Source: Streptomyces mashuensis
GTDB taxonomy: Bacteria > Actinomycetota > Actinomycetes > Streptomycetales > Streptomycetaceae
DNA: 64,000 bases
NCBI RefSeq assembly: GCF_014654785.1
Contig: NZ_BNBD01000002.1
Coordinates: 124,001 to 188,000, forward strand
Direction of reading: 5' to 3'
The position numbers were made by a program, and so were the translations under genes. Every line of letters begins with the position of its first letter. Position 1 is the stretch's first letter. The notes under the pieces were generated by a model. That model did no database searches. It was given only the letters and a program-made list of their open reading frames with translations, and was not told the DNA's origin. This document shows positions 40,356 through 49,065 of this stretch, in pieces.

Positions 40356-41213
40356 ATGGGTGAAGCGACAGTGAGGACCCGGGAGGGCCGGACGGCCGCC
40401 CCGCCACCCACCGAGGAGCGGGTGGACCGGCCCCCGGCGGTCCGCGGCGCCCTGCGGAAACTGCGCGCCCCCCGGCGCCCGCGCCTGTGGTTCGAGGTGC
40501 TGCTGATCGCCGTGAGTTACGCGGTGTACTCGGCGGTGCGCAATGCGGTACCGGAGCAGCGCGCGGCCGCCCTGCGCAACGCCGACTGGGTGTGGCGCAC
40601 CGAGCACAGCCTGAACATCGCGGTGGAGCACACCGTCAACCGGGCCGTGGACTCGGTGACGTGGCTGATTGTCGGGATGAACTACTACTACGCGACGCTG
40701 CACTTCGTCCTGACCGTCGCCGTGCTGGTGTGGCTGTACCGCTGGCACTCGGGCCGTTACGCCGCGGCACGGCTGGCGTTGTTCGCCACCACCGCCGTGG
40801 CCCTGATCGGTTACTACCTGTACCCGCTCGCGCCGCCCCGGTTGATGGACGGCACGGGCTTCATCGACACGGTGGTCAAGCACCACACCTGGGGCTCGAT
40901 GGCCTCGGGCAACCTCGCGGACATGTCCAACCAGTACGCGGCGATGCCGTCGATGCACATCGGCTGGTCCGCGTGGTGCGGCATCACGGTCGCGATGCTG
41001 GTGCGGCGGCGGTGGCTGAAGGTGCTGGCGGTGCTGTATCCGGTGGCCACCCTCGTCGTGATCGTCTCCACCGCCAACCACTTCTGGCTGGACGCGGTGG
41101 GCGGCATGCTCTGCCTGGCCTTCGGCTTCGGCTGCTCGGCCGCCTGGTACGGCGGGCTGCCGTCGCGGCTGTCCCGCCATGTGGCGGTGGGCGGCGCCCA
41201 GGCGCATCCTTGA
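40356..41213 (+). CDS. PAP2 superfamily membrane phosphatase
   Basis: A 285-residue membrane protein with about six helices. Catalytic blocks of the PAP2/phosphatidic-acid phosphatase family: YPLAPPRLMDGTGF, AAMPSMHIGWSAW with Ser-x-His, and ANHFWLDAVGG with the final His and Asp. The class resembles actinobacterial inositol-phosphorylceramide synthase-like PAP2 proteins; the lipid substrate is unknown. The charged N-terminus is cytoplasmic. ATG 40356 has CAGACT 8 bases before it and no ribosome site, so it may be leaderless. It converges on glnE. Confidence 0.88.
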   Translation: MGEATVRTREGRTAAPPPTEERVDRPPAVRGALRKLRAPRRPRLWFEVLLIAVSYAVYSAVRNAVPEQRAAALRNADWVWRTEHSLNIAVEHTVNRAVDSVTWLIVGMNYYYATLHFVLTVAVLVWLYRWHSGRYAAARLALFATTAVALIGYYLYPLAPPRLMDGTGFIDTVVKHHTWGSMASGNLADMSNQYAAMPSMHIGWSAWCGITVAMLVRRRWLKVLAVLYPVATLVVIVSTANHFWLDAVGGMLCLAFGFGCSAAWYGGLPSRLSRHVAVGGAQAHP

Positions 41214-41223
41214 GTGAGCGCTT

Positions 41224-41249
41224 CGGCGGGCCCACGATTCGGGCCGCCG
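41224..41249. terminator. Hairpin between the PAP2 and glnE stops
   Basis: CGGCGGGCCC (41224-41233) pairs with GGGCCGCCG (41241-41249) with one bulge and a 7-base loop. It lies between convergent genes and can serve both. Confidence 0.6.
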
Positions 41250-41261
41250 GTCCACTGCCGG

Positions 41262-44200
41262 TCAGCTGCCGTAGAACCGGTCCTCGACGACGGCGCGGGC
41301 GCGCCGCGTGGTGCGCCGGTAGTCGTCCAGCATCTCCCCCACGTGGCCCGGCTCGTACCCCAGGTACCGGCTGACGGCGGCCAGCTCGCGCGGGTCGCCG
41401 GGGAAGGTGTCGCCGGACCGGCCGCGGACGAGCATGACGGCGTTGCGGACACTGGTGGCCAGCACCCACGCCTCGTCGAGGATGCGGGTCTCCTCGGCGG
41501 TGAGCAGGTGCGCGGCGTGGGCGGCGGCGAGGGCCTCGCGGGTGCGGGTGGTGCGCAGGGCCGGGACGTCCCAGGCGTGCCGCAGCTGGAGCAGCTGGAC
41601 GGTCCACTCGACGTCGGACAGGCCGCCGCGGCCCAGTTTGGTGTGGGTGGTGGGGTCGGCGCCGCGCGGCAGCCGCTCGGACTCCATGCGGGCCTTGAGC
41701 CGCCGGATCTCCCGTACGGCGTCGTCGCCGATGCCGCCCTCGGGGTAGCGCAGCGGGTCCACGAGCTCCAGGAAGCGCCGCCCGAGGTCCGCGTCGCCGG
41801 CGACGGGTTCGGCGCGCAGCAGCGCCTGGCTCTCCCACACCAGCGACCAGCGCCGGTAGTACGCGGCGTACGAGGCGAGGGTGCGCACGATGGGGCCGGA
41901 CTTGCCCTCGGGGCGCAGGTCGGCGTCGATGAGGAGCGGCGGGTCGGTGGTGGGCAGCTGGAGCAGCCGGCGCATCTCGCCGGCCACGGCGAAGGCGGCC
42001 TTGGCGGCGTCCTCCTCGGGCACGCCCTCGCGCGGCTCGTGCACGAAGAGGACGTCGGCGTCGGAGCCGTAGCCCTGTTCGTGGCCGCCGAAGCGGCCCA
42101 TGCCGATGACGGCGAACCGGGTGGGCAGGGTGTCGCCCCACTCGGCGCGGACGGCGGCGCGCAGGGCGCCGGCGACGGCGGCGGCGTTGAGGTCGGAGAC
42201 GGCGCGGCCGACGGTGTCGACGCGGGCGGCGTGGTCGGCGCCGGCGGTCTCGGCGGCGCCGCGGGAGCCGGTGCCGTGCTCGCCGGAGGCGTGGACGTGG
42301 TTGCGGCCCCGGCCGTGCTGGCCGTAGGCGCCGATGACGTCGGCGGCGGCGGTGCGGAACAGTTCGCGGCGGCGTACGCCGCGGACGGCGACGATGGCGG
42401 CCTCGGCGTCCTCGGCGCGGCCGACGGCGGCCAGCACCTCCTGTTCGAGGGCCTCGCGGCCGCGGGGCCGCAGGCCGCCGGGGTCGCCGAGCAGGGCGAC
42501 GGCCTCGGGGGCGCGCAGCAGCAGGTCGGGGGCGAGGCGGCCGGCGGACAGGACGCGGGCGAGGTTCTCGGCGGCGGCGCCCTCGTCGCGCAGCAGCCGC
42601 AGGTACCAGGGGGTCTTGCCGAGGGCGTCGGAGACCTTGTGGAAGTTGAGGAGCCCGGCGTCGGGGTCGGCGGAGTCGGCGAACCAGCCGAGGAGGACGG
42701 GCAGCAGGGTGCGCTGGATGGCGGCCTTGCGGGTGACGCCGGAGGCCAGGGCCTCCAGGTGGCGCAGGGCGGCGGCGGGGTCGGCGTAGCCGAGGGCCTC
42801 CAGGCGCTGGCCGGCGGCCTTGGGGCTGAGCCGGATCTCGCCGGGCTCCAGCTGGGCGACGGCGTCGAGCAGCGGCCGGTAGAACAGCTTCTCGTGCAGC
42901 CGGCGGACCTCGCGGGCGTGCTGCCGCCACTGCCGGGTGAGCCCGGCGACGGGCTCCTCGCCGGCGGCCCGGTCGCCGTCGCGGGCCCAGGAGCGGGCGA
43001 GGGAGCGGCCGAGGCGGCGCAGTTCGGCCTCGTCCTCGGGGACGAGGTGGGTGCGGCGGAGCCGGTACAGCTGGATGCGGTGTTCCAGGGAGCGCAGGAA
43101 GCGGTAGGCGGCGTCGAGCGCCTTGGCGTCGGCGCGCCCGACGTAGCCGCCGGTGGCGAGGGCGGCCAGGGCGTCGAGGGTGCTGCCGTGGCGCAGGGTG
43201 GCGTCGCTGCGGCCGTGCACCAGCTGGAGCAGCTGCACGGCGAACTCGACGTCGCGCAGGCCGCCGGGGCCGAGCTTGAGCTCGCGGTCGACGTGGGCGG
43301 CGGGGATGGAGGCGACGACGCGGCGGCGCATCTGCTGCACGTCGGCGACGAAGTTCTCGCGCTCGGCGGCCTGCCACACGAGGGGCGACAGCGCGTCCAT
43401 GTACGCCTGTCCGAGCGCGGTGTCGCCGGCCACGGGCCGGGCCTTGAGCAGGGCCTGGAACTCCCAGGTCTTGGCCCAGCGCTGGTAGTAGGCGATGTGG
43501 CTGGAGAGGGTGCGCACGAGGGGGCCGTTGCGGCCCTCGGGGCGGAGGTTGGCGTCGACGGGCCAGATGGTGCCCTCGGGGGTGACGTCGGAGCAGACGC
43601 GCATCATGCGGGAGGCGAGCCGGGTGGCGGCGCGCAGCGCGGCGGCCTCGTCCGTGCCGTCGGTGGCCTCGGCGACGAAGACGACGTCGACGTCGGAGAC
43701 GTAGTTCAGTTCCCGGCCGCCGCACTTGCCCATGCCGATGACGGCGAGCCGGCAGGCGGCGGCGTCGTCGGGCTGCTCGTCGGCGGCGATGGCGAGGGCC
43801 GCGCGGAGCGTGGCGGTGGCCAGGTCGGCGAGCTCGGCGGCGGTGCCCGCGACGTCGGTGGTGCCGCTGAGGTCGCGCGCGGCGATGGCGAGGAGGCAGC
43901 GCCGGTAGGCGGCGCGCAGCGCGTCGGCGGGCAGCAGCCCGGCGTGGCCGCGCATGCCGTCGGCGAGGGCCCGTTCGAACTCGGGCACGCCGGGCCGCAG
44001 GTCGGCGGTGTCGAAGTTGTCGAGGGCGTGCCAGTGCGAGGGGTGCCGGGCCAGGTGGTCGCCGAGCGCCTCGGAGGCCCCCAGCACGCCGAGCAGCCGG
44101 TCCCGCAGCGGCTTGGCGCCGAGCAGGGTGGCGGGCAGTGCCCGCCGTTCGTCGCCCTCGGGCAGCGCCTCGACGAGCCGCACCAGCCCGCGCAGCGCCA

Positions 44201-44354
44201 GGTCGGGGTCGGCGGTGCCGCCGAGCGCGTCGAGGAGCACGGGGTCGTCCGGCACGGCCGCCCCGAGCAGCCGCTCCGCCGCGGCGGGATCGGTGAACCC
44301 GTACCGCAGCAGCCGGGTGTACGTGCTGCTGCGGCGCCCCTCGGGCATGGTCAT
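41262..44354 (-). CDS. glnE: Bifunctional glutamine synthetase adenylyltransferase/deadenylase
   Basis: A 1030-residue enzyme that adds AMP to, or removes it from, Tyr397 of GlnA. It has two nucleotidyltransferase domains: the N-terminal one with GGRELNYVSDVDVVFV (deadenylylation in E. coli) and the C-terminal one with GGHEQGYGSDADVLFVH (adenylylation), both keeping the D-x-D pair. A helical regulatory linker joins them. In Streptomyces GlnE is linked to GlnK rather than E. coli PII-UMP. The start ATG 44354 follows GGGAGGG; ATG 44348 is an alternative. It is 23 bases after glnA2 on the same strand, so probably one transcript. Confidence 0.96.
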   Translation of the reverse strand: MTMPEGRRSSTYTRLLRYGFTDPAAAERLLGAAVPDDPVLLDALGGTADPDLALRGLVRLVEALPEGDERRALPATLLGAKPLRDRLLGVLGASEALGDHLARHPSHWHALDNFDTADLRPGVPEFERALADGMRGHAGLLPADALRAAYRRCLLAIAARDLSGTTDVAGTAAELADLATATLRAALAIAADEQPDDAAACRLAVIGMGKCGGRELNYVSDVDVVFVAEATDGTDEAAALRAATRLASRMMRVCSDVTPEGTIWPVDANLRPEGRNGPLVRTLSSHIAYYQRWAKTWEFQALLKARPVAGDTALGQAYMDALSPLVWQAAERENFVADVQQMRRRVVASIPAAHVDRELKLGPGGLRDVEFAVQLLQLVHGRSDATLRHGSTLDALAALATGGYVGRADAKALDAAYRFLRSLEHRIQLYRLRRTHLVPEDEAELRRLGRSLARSWARDGDRAAGEEPVAGLTRQWRQHAREVRRLHEKLFYRPLLDAVAQLEPGEIRLSPKAAGQRLEALGYADPAAALRHLEALASGVTRKAAIQRTLLPVLLGWFADSADPDAGLLNFHKVSDALGKTPWYLRLLRDEGAAAENLARVLSAGRLAPDLLLRAPEAVALLGDPGGLRPRGREALEQEVLAAVGRAEDAEAAIVAVRGVRRRELFRTAAADVIGAYGQHGRGRNHVHASGEHGTGSRGAAETAGADHAARVDTVGRAVSDLNAAAVAGALRAAVRAEWGDTLPTRFAVIGMGRFGGHEQGYGSDADVLFVHEPREGVPEEDAAKAAFAVAGEMRRLLQLPTTDPPLLIDADLRPEGKSGPIVRTLASYAAYYRRWSLVWESQALLRAEPVAGDADLGRRFLELVDPLRYPEGGIGDDAVREIRRLKARMESERLPRGADPTTHTKLGRGGLSDVEWTVQLLQLRHAWDVPALRTTRTREALAAAHAAHLLTAEETRILDEAWVLATSVRNAVMLVRGRSGDTFPGDPRELAAVSRYLGYEPGHVGEMLDDYRRTTRRARAVVEDRFYGS

Positions 44355-44377
44355 CGAACGGGCCCTCCCGCTGGTCG

Positions 44378-45739
44378 TCAGAGCACCGGCAGCATCTTGC
44401 GGAGTTCGAAGGCGGTGACCTCCGAACGGTACTCCTCCCACTCCTGCTTCTTGTTGCGGAGGAAGAAGTCGAAGACGTGCTCGCCGAGGGTCTCGGCGAC
44501 GAGTTCGCTGCGTTCCATCAGCTCGATGGCCTCGCCGAGGTTCTGCGGCAGGGGCTCGATGCCCATGGCGCGGCGCTCGGCGTCGGACAGCGCCCACACG
44601 TCGTCGTCGGCGCCGGCGGGGAGTTCGTAGCCCTCCTCGATGCCCTTCAGGCCGGCGGCCAGGAGGACGGCGTAGGTGAGGTAGGGGTTGGCGCCGGAGT
44701 CGATGGAGCGGACCTCGACGCGGGTGGAGCCGGTCTTGCCGGGCTTGTACATGGGGACGCGGATGAGCGCGGAGCGGTTGTTGTGGCCCCAGCAGATGTA
44801 CGAGGGGGCCTCGCCGCCGGCGCCGGCGGTGCGCTTGGAGCCGCCCCAGATGCGCTTGTACGAGTTGACCCACTGGTTGGTGACGGCGGAGGTCTCGCCG
44901 GCGTGGCGGAGGAGTCCGGCGATGAAGGAGCGGCCCACCTTGGACAGCTGGTACTCGGCGCCCGACTCGTGGAAGGCGTTGCGGTCGCCCTCGAAGAGCG
45001 ACAGGTGGGTGTGCATGCCGGAGCCCGGGTACTCCGAGAACGGCTTCGGCATGAACGTGGCGTGCACGCCCTGCTCCAGCGCGACCTGCTTCATCACGAG
45101 GCGGAAGGTCATGATGTTGTCGGCCGTGGAGAGCGCGTCGGCGTAGCGCAGGTCGATCTCCTGCTGGCCGGGGGCGCCCTCGTGGTGGCTGAACTCGACC
45201 GAGATGCCCATGGATTCGAGCATGGTGATGGCCTGGCGGCGGAAGTCCATGCCCACGTTCTGCGGGGTGTGGTCGAAGTAGCCGGAGTTGTCGGCGGGCA
45301 CGGGCCGGCTGCCGTCGACCGGCTTGTCCTTGAGCAGGAAGAACTCGATCTCGGGGTGGGTGTAGAAGGTGAACCCGAGGTCGGAGGTCTTGGCCAGGAT
45401 GCGCTTGAGGACGTAGCGCGGGTCGGCGTAGGACGGCGAGCCGTCCGGCATGAGGATGTCGCAGAACATCCGGGCGGTGCCGGGGGCCTCGGCGCGCCAC
45501 GGCAGGATCTGGAAGGTGCCCGGGTCCGGCTTGGCGATCATGTCGGACTCGTAGACGCGGGCGAAGCCCTCGATCGCGGAGCCGTCGAAGCCGATGCCCT
45601 CGTCGAACGCCTGCTCCAGCTCGGCCGGGGCGACGGCCACCGACTTGAGGTACCCGAGGACGTCGGTGAACCACAGCCGCACGAACCGGATGTCGCGCTC
45701 TTCGAGCGTGCGGAGCACGAACTCCTGCTGCTTATCCAT
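44378..45739 (-). CDS. glnA2: Glutamine synthetase-like protein GlnA2 (gamma-glutamylpolyamine synthetase type)
   Basis: A 453-residue GSI-alpha-like protein. The catalytic fold motifs are kept: FDGSAIEGFARVYESDM, HPEIEFFLL, GSGMHTHLSLF and NNRSALIRVP. The adenylylation tyrosine segment of GlnA ([10 protein letters not shown]) is replaced by a shorter DDDVWALSDAER region, so GlnE should not modify it. The S. coelicolor counterpart (SCO2241, from memory) was reported to glutamylate polyamines rather than make glutamine. ATG 45739 opens MDKQQEFVLR. A GAAAC-n6-GTAAC element lies about 80 bases upstream. Confidence 0.88.
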   Translation of the reverse strand: MDKQQEFVLRTLEERDIRFVRLWFTDVLGYLKSVAVAPAELEQAFDEGIGFDGSAIEGFARVYESDMIAKPDPGTFQILPWRAEAPGTARMFCDILMPDGSPSYADPRYVLKRILAKTSDLGFTFYTHPEIEFFLLKDKPVDGSRPVPADNSGYFDHTPQNVGMDFRRQAITMLESMGISVEFSHHEGAPGQQEIDLRYADALSTADNIMTFRLVMKQVALEQGVHATFMPKPFSEYPGSGMHTHLSLFEGDRNAFHESGAEYQLSKVGRSFIAGLLRHAGETSAVTNQWVNSYKRIWGGSKRTAGAGGEAPSYICWGHNNRSALIRVPMYKPGKTGSTRVEVRSIDSGANPYLTYAVLLAAGLKGIEEGYELPAGADDDVWALSDAERRAMGIEPLPQNLGEAIELMERSELVAETLGEHVFDFFLRNKKQEWEEYRSEVTAFELRKMLPVL

Positions 45740-45817
45740 AGCTCCCTATCCTTGCAGGTCAGACGGCTCGTTTCACCCGGTGCGGGCAGGGCCTGGGGGC
45801 CAGTGTCGCGGGTTCCG

Positions 45818-45833
45818 GTTACCGCTGGGTTTC
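45818..45833 (-). promoter_or_regulatory. GlnR-like half site upstream of glnA2
   Basis: On the minus strand GAAAC-n6-GTAAC occurs, the spacing and letters of adjoining GlnR boxes. The further boxes on both sides are degraded. It is about 80 bases before the glnA2 start. From memory, direct GlnR control of glnA2 has not been shown. Confidence 0.35.
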
Positions 45834-45914
45834 GGGCTGTGGTCCGGGTGGCGTTCCGGCCGTCGTACGACCGTGCCCCGTGGGTGCATCGTACTGATGC
45901 CCGCCCCGGCGGCG

Positions 45915-46814
45915 TCACCCGTGAGAGGCGGTCCGGCTGGGCCGCGGCGGCACGTACGGCGTGGCCAGCACGGCCGCCGCGACGGCCTGCGGGCGGTCGT
46001 GCATCAGCAGGTGGCCGGCCGGGGCGACGGCCTCGAAGCGGGCGTCGAGCCGCTCGGCGAGGCCCCGCTGCCGCCGCAGCCGGCGCTGTTCCAGCCACGA
46101 GCCGGTGCCCGGCGACGCGGCCAGCACGGTGACGGGCGCCGGCGGCATGCCGTGCGCGGCCCGCAGCCGCTCCAGCTCGGCGGCCACGTCCAGGTAGCGG
46201 GCGTTCTCCATCAGCACGGCGCGCGCCACCCGCCCCGTGCCGTACGTGCGGCGCACCAGCGCGGCGGGCGCCGGGTCCTCCCGCCGTACGGACGAGGTAC
46301 GGACCGCGAACCGGCGCAGCGCGGGCCCCAGCGCGTACGGCAGCCCGGCCCCGGTCACGGCCCGGCCGCGCAGCCGCGCCGCGGCGGTGCGCAGCTCACG
46401 GGCGGGCAGCGGGCGTACGTCCTCCTCGACGCTGCCGTCGACGAGGACCACGCCCGCGGTGCGCTCGGGGTGCAGCCGGGCGAACGCCTCGGCGTGGAAC
46501 GCGGCCAGCGAGTGCCCCACGACGGTGGCGGGGCCGTCCAGCCCCAGCGCGTCGAGGACGCCGGCGATCCGGTCCGCCTCCCCGGCGGCCGTGGGCGGCT
46601 CCGTGGCGGGCGCGCTGTAGCCCAGGCCGGGCCGGTCGAACCGGACCACGGTGCGGCTGGGCGTGAGCAGCGGCACGACCGGGTCCCAGTCGAACCAGCC
46701 CATGCCCAGCCCGGGGCTCAGGACGCACACCGGGCCGGACCCCTCGCACAGCACGTGCAGCGGCACCCCGCCGACGCGCAGCATCCGCCCCGGCGGGCGG
46801 TGCGTTCCGCTCAT
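45915..46814 (-). CDS. Alpha/beta hydrolase
   Basis: A 299-residue alpha/beta hydrolase. The oxyanion segment is LSPGLGMGWFDW, the strand VVRFDRPGLGYSA, the nucleophile elbow VVGHSLAAFHAE (Ser of G-x-S), the acid likely in VLVDGS and the catalytic His in AGHLLMHDRP near the C-terminus. The substrate is unknown. ATG 46814 follows CGGGAG. The permease gene ends 35 bases upstream on the same strand, so they may be cotranscribed. It lies between glnA2 and the permease, but a link is not proven. Confidence 0.85.
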   Translation of the reverse strand: MSGTHRPPGRMLRVGGVPLHVLCEGSGPVCVLSPGLGMGWFDWDPVVPLLTPSRTVVRFDRPGLGYSAPATEPPTAAGEADRIAGVLDALGLDGPATVVGHSLAAFHAEAFARLHPERTAGVVLVDGSVEEDVRPLPARELRTAAARLRGRAVTGAGLPYALGPALRRFAVRTSSVRREDPAPAALVRRTYGTGRVARAVLMENARYLDVAAELERLRAAHGMPPAPVTVLAASPGTGSWLEQRRLRRQRGLAERLDARFEAVAPAGHLLMHDRPQAVAAAVLATPYVPPRPSRTASHG

Positions 46815-46849
46815 CCCCGTCTCCCGTCGCTCGCGCCTGCGGGCACAAG

Positions 46850-48358
46850 CTACTGGACGGCGGCGGGCCGCTCGTCCCCGGCGGTCTCCCGGTCGTCCTC
46901 CGCCGCCGTCGCCCAGTGCGGCTTGCGCAGGGCGAGGAAGGCCAGCGGCGCCAGGAAGCCCAGCGTGAACAGGCCGCCGCCGACGATCAGCAGGTAGCGC
47001 CACAGCGGCTGGCCGCCGAACTGCTCCGGCGGGACGAAGCCGATGCACATGGCCGCCACGGACGCCGCGAAACCGGTGCCCGCGACCAGGTGCAGCGCCG
47101 GCACGCGGAAGCCGCGCGGGTGGCCGGGGCGGGTGCGCCGCAGCCGGACGGCCGCGGCGAACATCAGCAGGTAGACCACGAGGTAGATCTGCGTGGTGAC
47201 CACCGAGAAGATCCAGTAGACGCTGGAGACGTTCGGCACGAAGGCGTACAGCAGCGCGATGAGAGTGGTCAGCACGCCCTGGGCCACCATGATGGTGCGC
47301 GGGACGCCGTTGCGGTTGAGCTTCTGGAGCGACGGCGGCAGGTAGCCCTCCTGCCGGGAGACCATGAGCAGGCCCTGGGACGGCCCGGCCAGCCACGTCA
47401 GCATGCCGCCGAGGGCGGCGGCGACCAGCAGCAGGCCCACGACCTTCGTCAGCCAGCCCACACCGAAGTGGTCGAAGAAGCCCTGGAACGCCTGCATGAC
47501 GCCGGCGGTCAGGCTCAGGTCCTCGCCGGGCATCACCCAGCTGATCGCCAGGGCGGGCAGGACGAAGATCAGCAGGACGAGGCCGGTGGCGGCGAACACC
47601 GACCGCGGGTACTGCCGGCCGGGCTCGCGCAGCGAGGTCACGTGCACGGCGTTCATCTCCATGCCCGCGTAGGAGAGGAAGTTGCCGACGATCAGCACGA
47701 GGCTGGCCAGGCCGGTCCACGGCGGCAGCACGTGCCCGGCGTCCATGGGCGCGGCGGACGGGTTGCCCTGCGCGAGGAAGACCAGGCCGAGGACGACGAG
47801 CACGACGCCGGGCAGCAGCGTGCCCACGACCAGGCCCGCGCTGGACAGCCCGGCGACGGCCTTGGTGCCGCGCGCGGAGATCAGCACGCCGGCCCAGTAG
47901 ACGACGACGATGACGAGCGCGACGTAGAGGCCGTTGCCGGCCAGCGACGGGTCGACGACGTACGCGAACGTGCTCGCCACGTACGCCAGCAGGCTCGGGT
48001 AGTACGCGATGGTCATCGCGAACTGGCACCACACGGCGAGGAAGCCCAGCGGCTTCGACAGGCCCTCGCTCACCCAGCGGTAGACGCCGCCGGGCCAGCC
48101 GGAGGCGAGCTCGGCCGAGACGAGGGCGGTGGGCAGCAGGAACACCACGGCCGGGACGAGGTAGAGGAAGACGGCGGCCAGGCCGTAGAGGGCCATGGAG
48201 GGCGCGGGCCGCAGGTTCGCCACGGAGGCCGTGGTCATCATCGCCAGGGTGGCCCAGGAGATGAACTGCCGGCCGGTGGCACCGGGGGTGACGGCAGGGG
48301 CGGGCGTGGCGGCAGGGGCCTGGGGACGTTCGTCCCGTACCTGTTCCGAGAGGGTCAT
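46850..48358 (-). CDS. APC family amino acid permease (glutamate/GABA antiporter-like)
   Basis: A 502-residue transporter with about 12 helices. The segment GWPGGVYRWVSEGLSKPLGF and the following IAYYPSLLAYVASTF are typical of the GadC/YjeM glutamate:GABA antiporter group. NFLSYAGMEMNAVHV is the helix-6 substrate region. It may move glutamate, GABA or related amines. It is near glnA2, which suggests but does not prove a polyamine/GABA link. ATG 48358 lacks a close ribosome site; AAGGA is about 16 bases away. It is divergent from the copper-linked gene at 48553. Confidence 0.86.
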   Translation of the reverse strand: MTLSEQVRDERPQAPAATPAPAVTPGATGRQFISWATLAMMTTASVANLRPAPSMALYGLAAVFLYLVPAVVFLLPTALVSAELASGWPGGVYRWVSEGLSKPLGFLAVWCQFAMTIAYYPSLLAYVASTFAYVVDPSLAGNGLYVALVIVVVYWAGVLISARGTKAVAGLSSAGLVVGTLLPGVVLVVLGLVFLAQGNPSAAPMDAGHVLPPWTGLASLVLIVGNFLSYAGMEMNAVHVTSLREPGRQYPRSVFAATGLVLLIFVLPALAISWVMPGEDLSLTAGVMQAFQGFFDHFGVGWLTKVVGLLLVAAALGGMLTWLAGPSQGLLMVSRQEGYLPPSLQKLNRNGVPRTIMVAQGVLTTLIALLYAFVPNVSSVYWIFSVVTTQIYLVVYLLMFAAAVRLRRTRPGHPRGFRVPALHLVAGTGFAASVAAMCIGFVPPEQFGGQPLWRYLLIVGGGLFTLGFLAPLAFLALRKPHWATAAEDDRETAGDERPAAVQ

Positions 48359-48497
48359 GGGGGGAGGAGCGTCCTTCAGGGCCGTGCGGGGTGGTTCGCG
48401 CTGGTTCTTTTCGCCCAATGATCGGTCCTTGGTGCCGTTTGCCGCACACCCGATCAAGGGTGGGGGTGGGGCCGTGCCGGACCGGCTGGGGCCGCGC

Positions 48498-48517
48498 ATA
48501 CCCGGGAGGGGTAGGGT
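48498..48517 (+). promoter_or_regulatory. CsoR-like operator overlapping a -10 box
   Basis: TACCC at 48499-48503 and GGGTA at 48509-48513 are perfect inverted arms with a 5-base spacer. TAGGGT at 48512-48517 is a good -10 hexamer. C-rich/G-rich palindromes of this kind are bound by the copper sensor CsoR in Streptomyces. The two genes downstream look copper-related. Confidence 0.55.
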
Positions 48518-48552
48518 GCGGAAGAGGTCAACGAGCCCGGGGGAGGCGGAGA

Positions 48553-48999
48553 ATGCGGCGGGAGCGGGGCACGGGCGCGTGGTGCGGCCGTCTGCTGCTG
48601 CTCGCCGCGCTGCTGCTGGGCATCGTGACCATGCACACACTCGGGCACCCGCGCGATCACGATACGGACAGGGCGACCGTGGCCATGGGGGCGATGGCCG
48701 GTCATGCGGATGGTCATGCGGCCGGCCACGGCGCTCCCGCCGCGCACGACGGCCCGCGCGCCGTCTCCCCCGCCCACGGCGGCATGGACCCCATGTCCGT
48801 GTGCCTGGCCGTGCTCGGCACCGGCTGGGCCACCGTCCTGCTGCTGCTCGCCGCGCTCGCCGCCCTGGTCCTGCTGCGGACGACGGCCGGCCGCGGTTCC
48901 GCACCCCGCGGCCGCGCCTGGTTCTCCCGTGCCCAGTGGTGCCGGCCTCCCCCGCCCCGGCACAAAGCCCTCGCCCGGTTGTCGGTGCTGCGCGTATAG
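48553..48999 (+). CDS. DUF6153-like His/Met-rich membrane protein
   Basis: A 148-residue protein with an N-terminal helix (about 11-28, LLLLAALLLGIVTMHTLG), a loop rich in His and Met (GHADGHAAGHGAPAAHDG and GGMDPMSVC) and a second helix (about 93-110). A basic tail follows. The His/Met loop would sit outside the membrane and could bind copper. It matches the DUF6153 pattern as I recall it; function unknown. ATG 48553 follows GGGAGGCGGAG. The multicopper oxidase gene begins 66 bases after the stop on the same strand. Confidence 0.75.
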   Translation: MRRERGTGAWCGRLLLLAALLLGIVTMHTLGHPRDHDTDRATVAMGAMAGHADGHAAGHGAPAAHDGPRAVSPAHGGMDPMSVCLAVLGTGWATVLLLLAALAALVLLRTTAGRGSAPRGRAWFSRAQWCRPPPPRHKALARLSVLRV

Positions 49000-49065
49000 G
49001 AGCGCGCCGCGCCCCGCTCACGTACGCCAGCGACCCACCGACAACCGACAGCACCGAGGTGCCCC

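Noticed and set aside
40984..43725. Arg-rich minus-strand frames inside glnE (out of frame)
   Set aside because: They overlap the in-frame adenylyltransferase with both D-x-D motifs; no independent start or motif.
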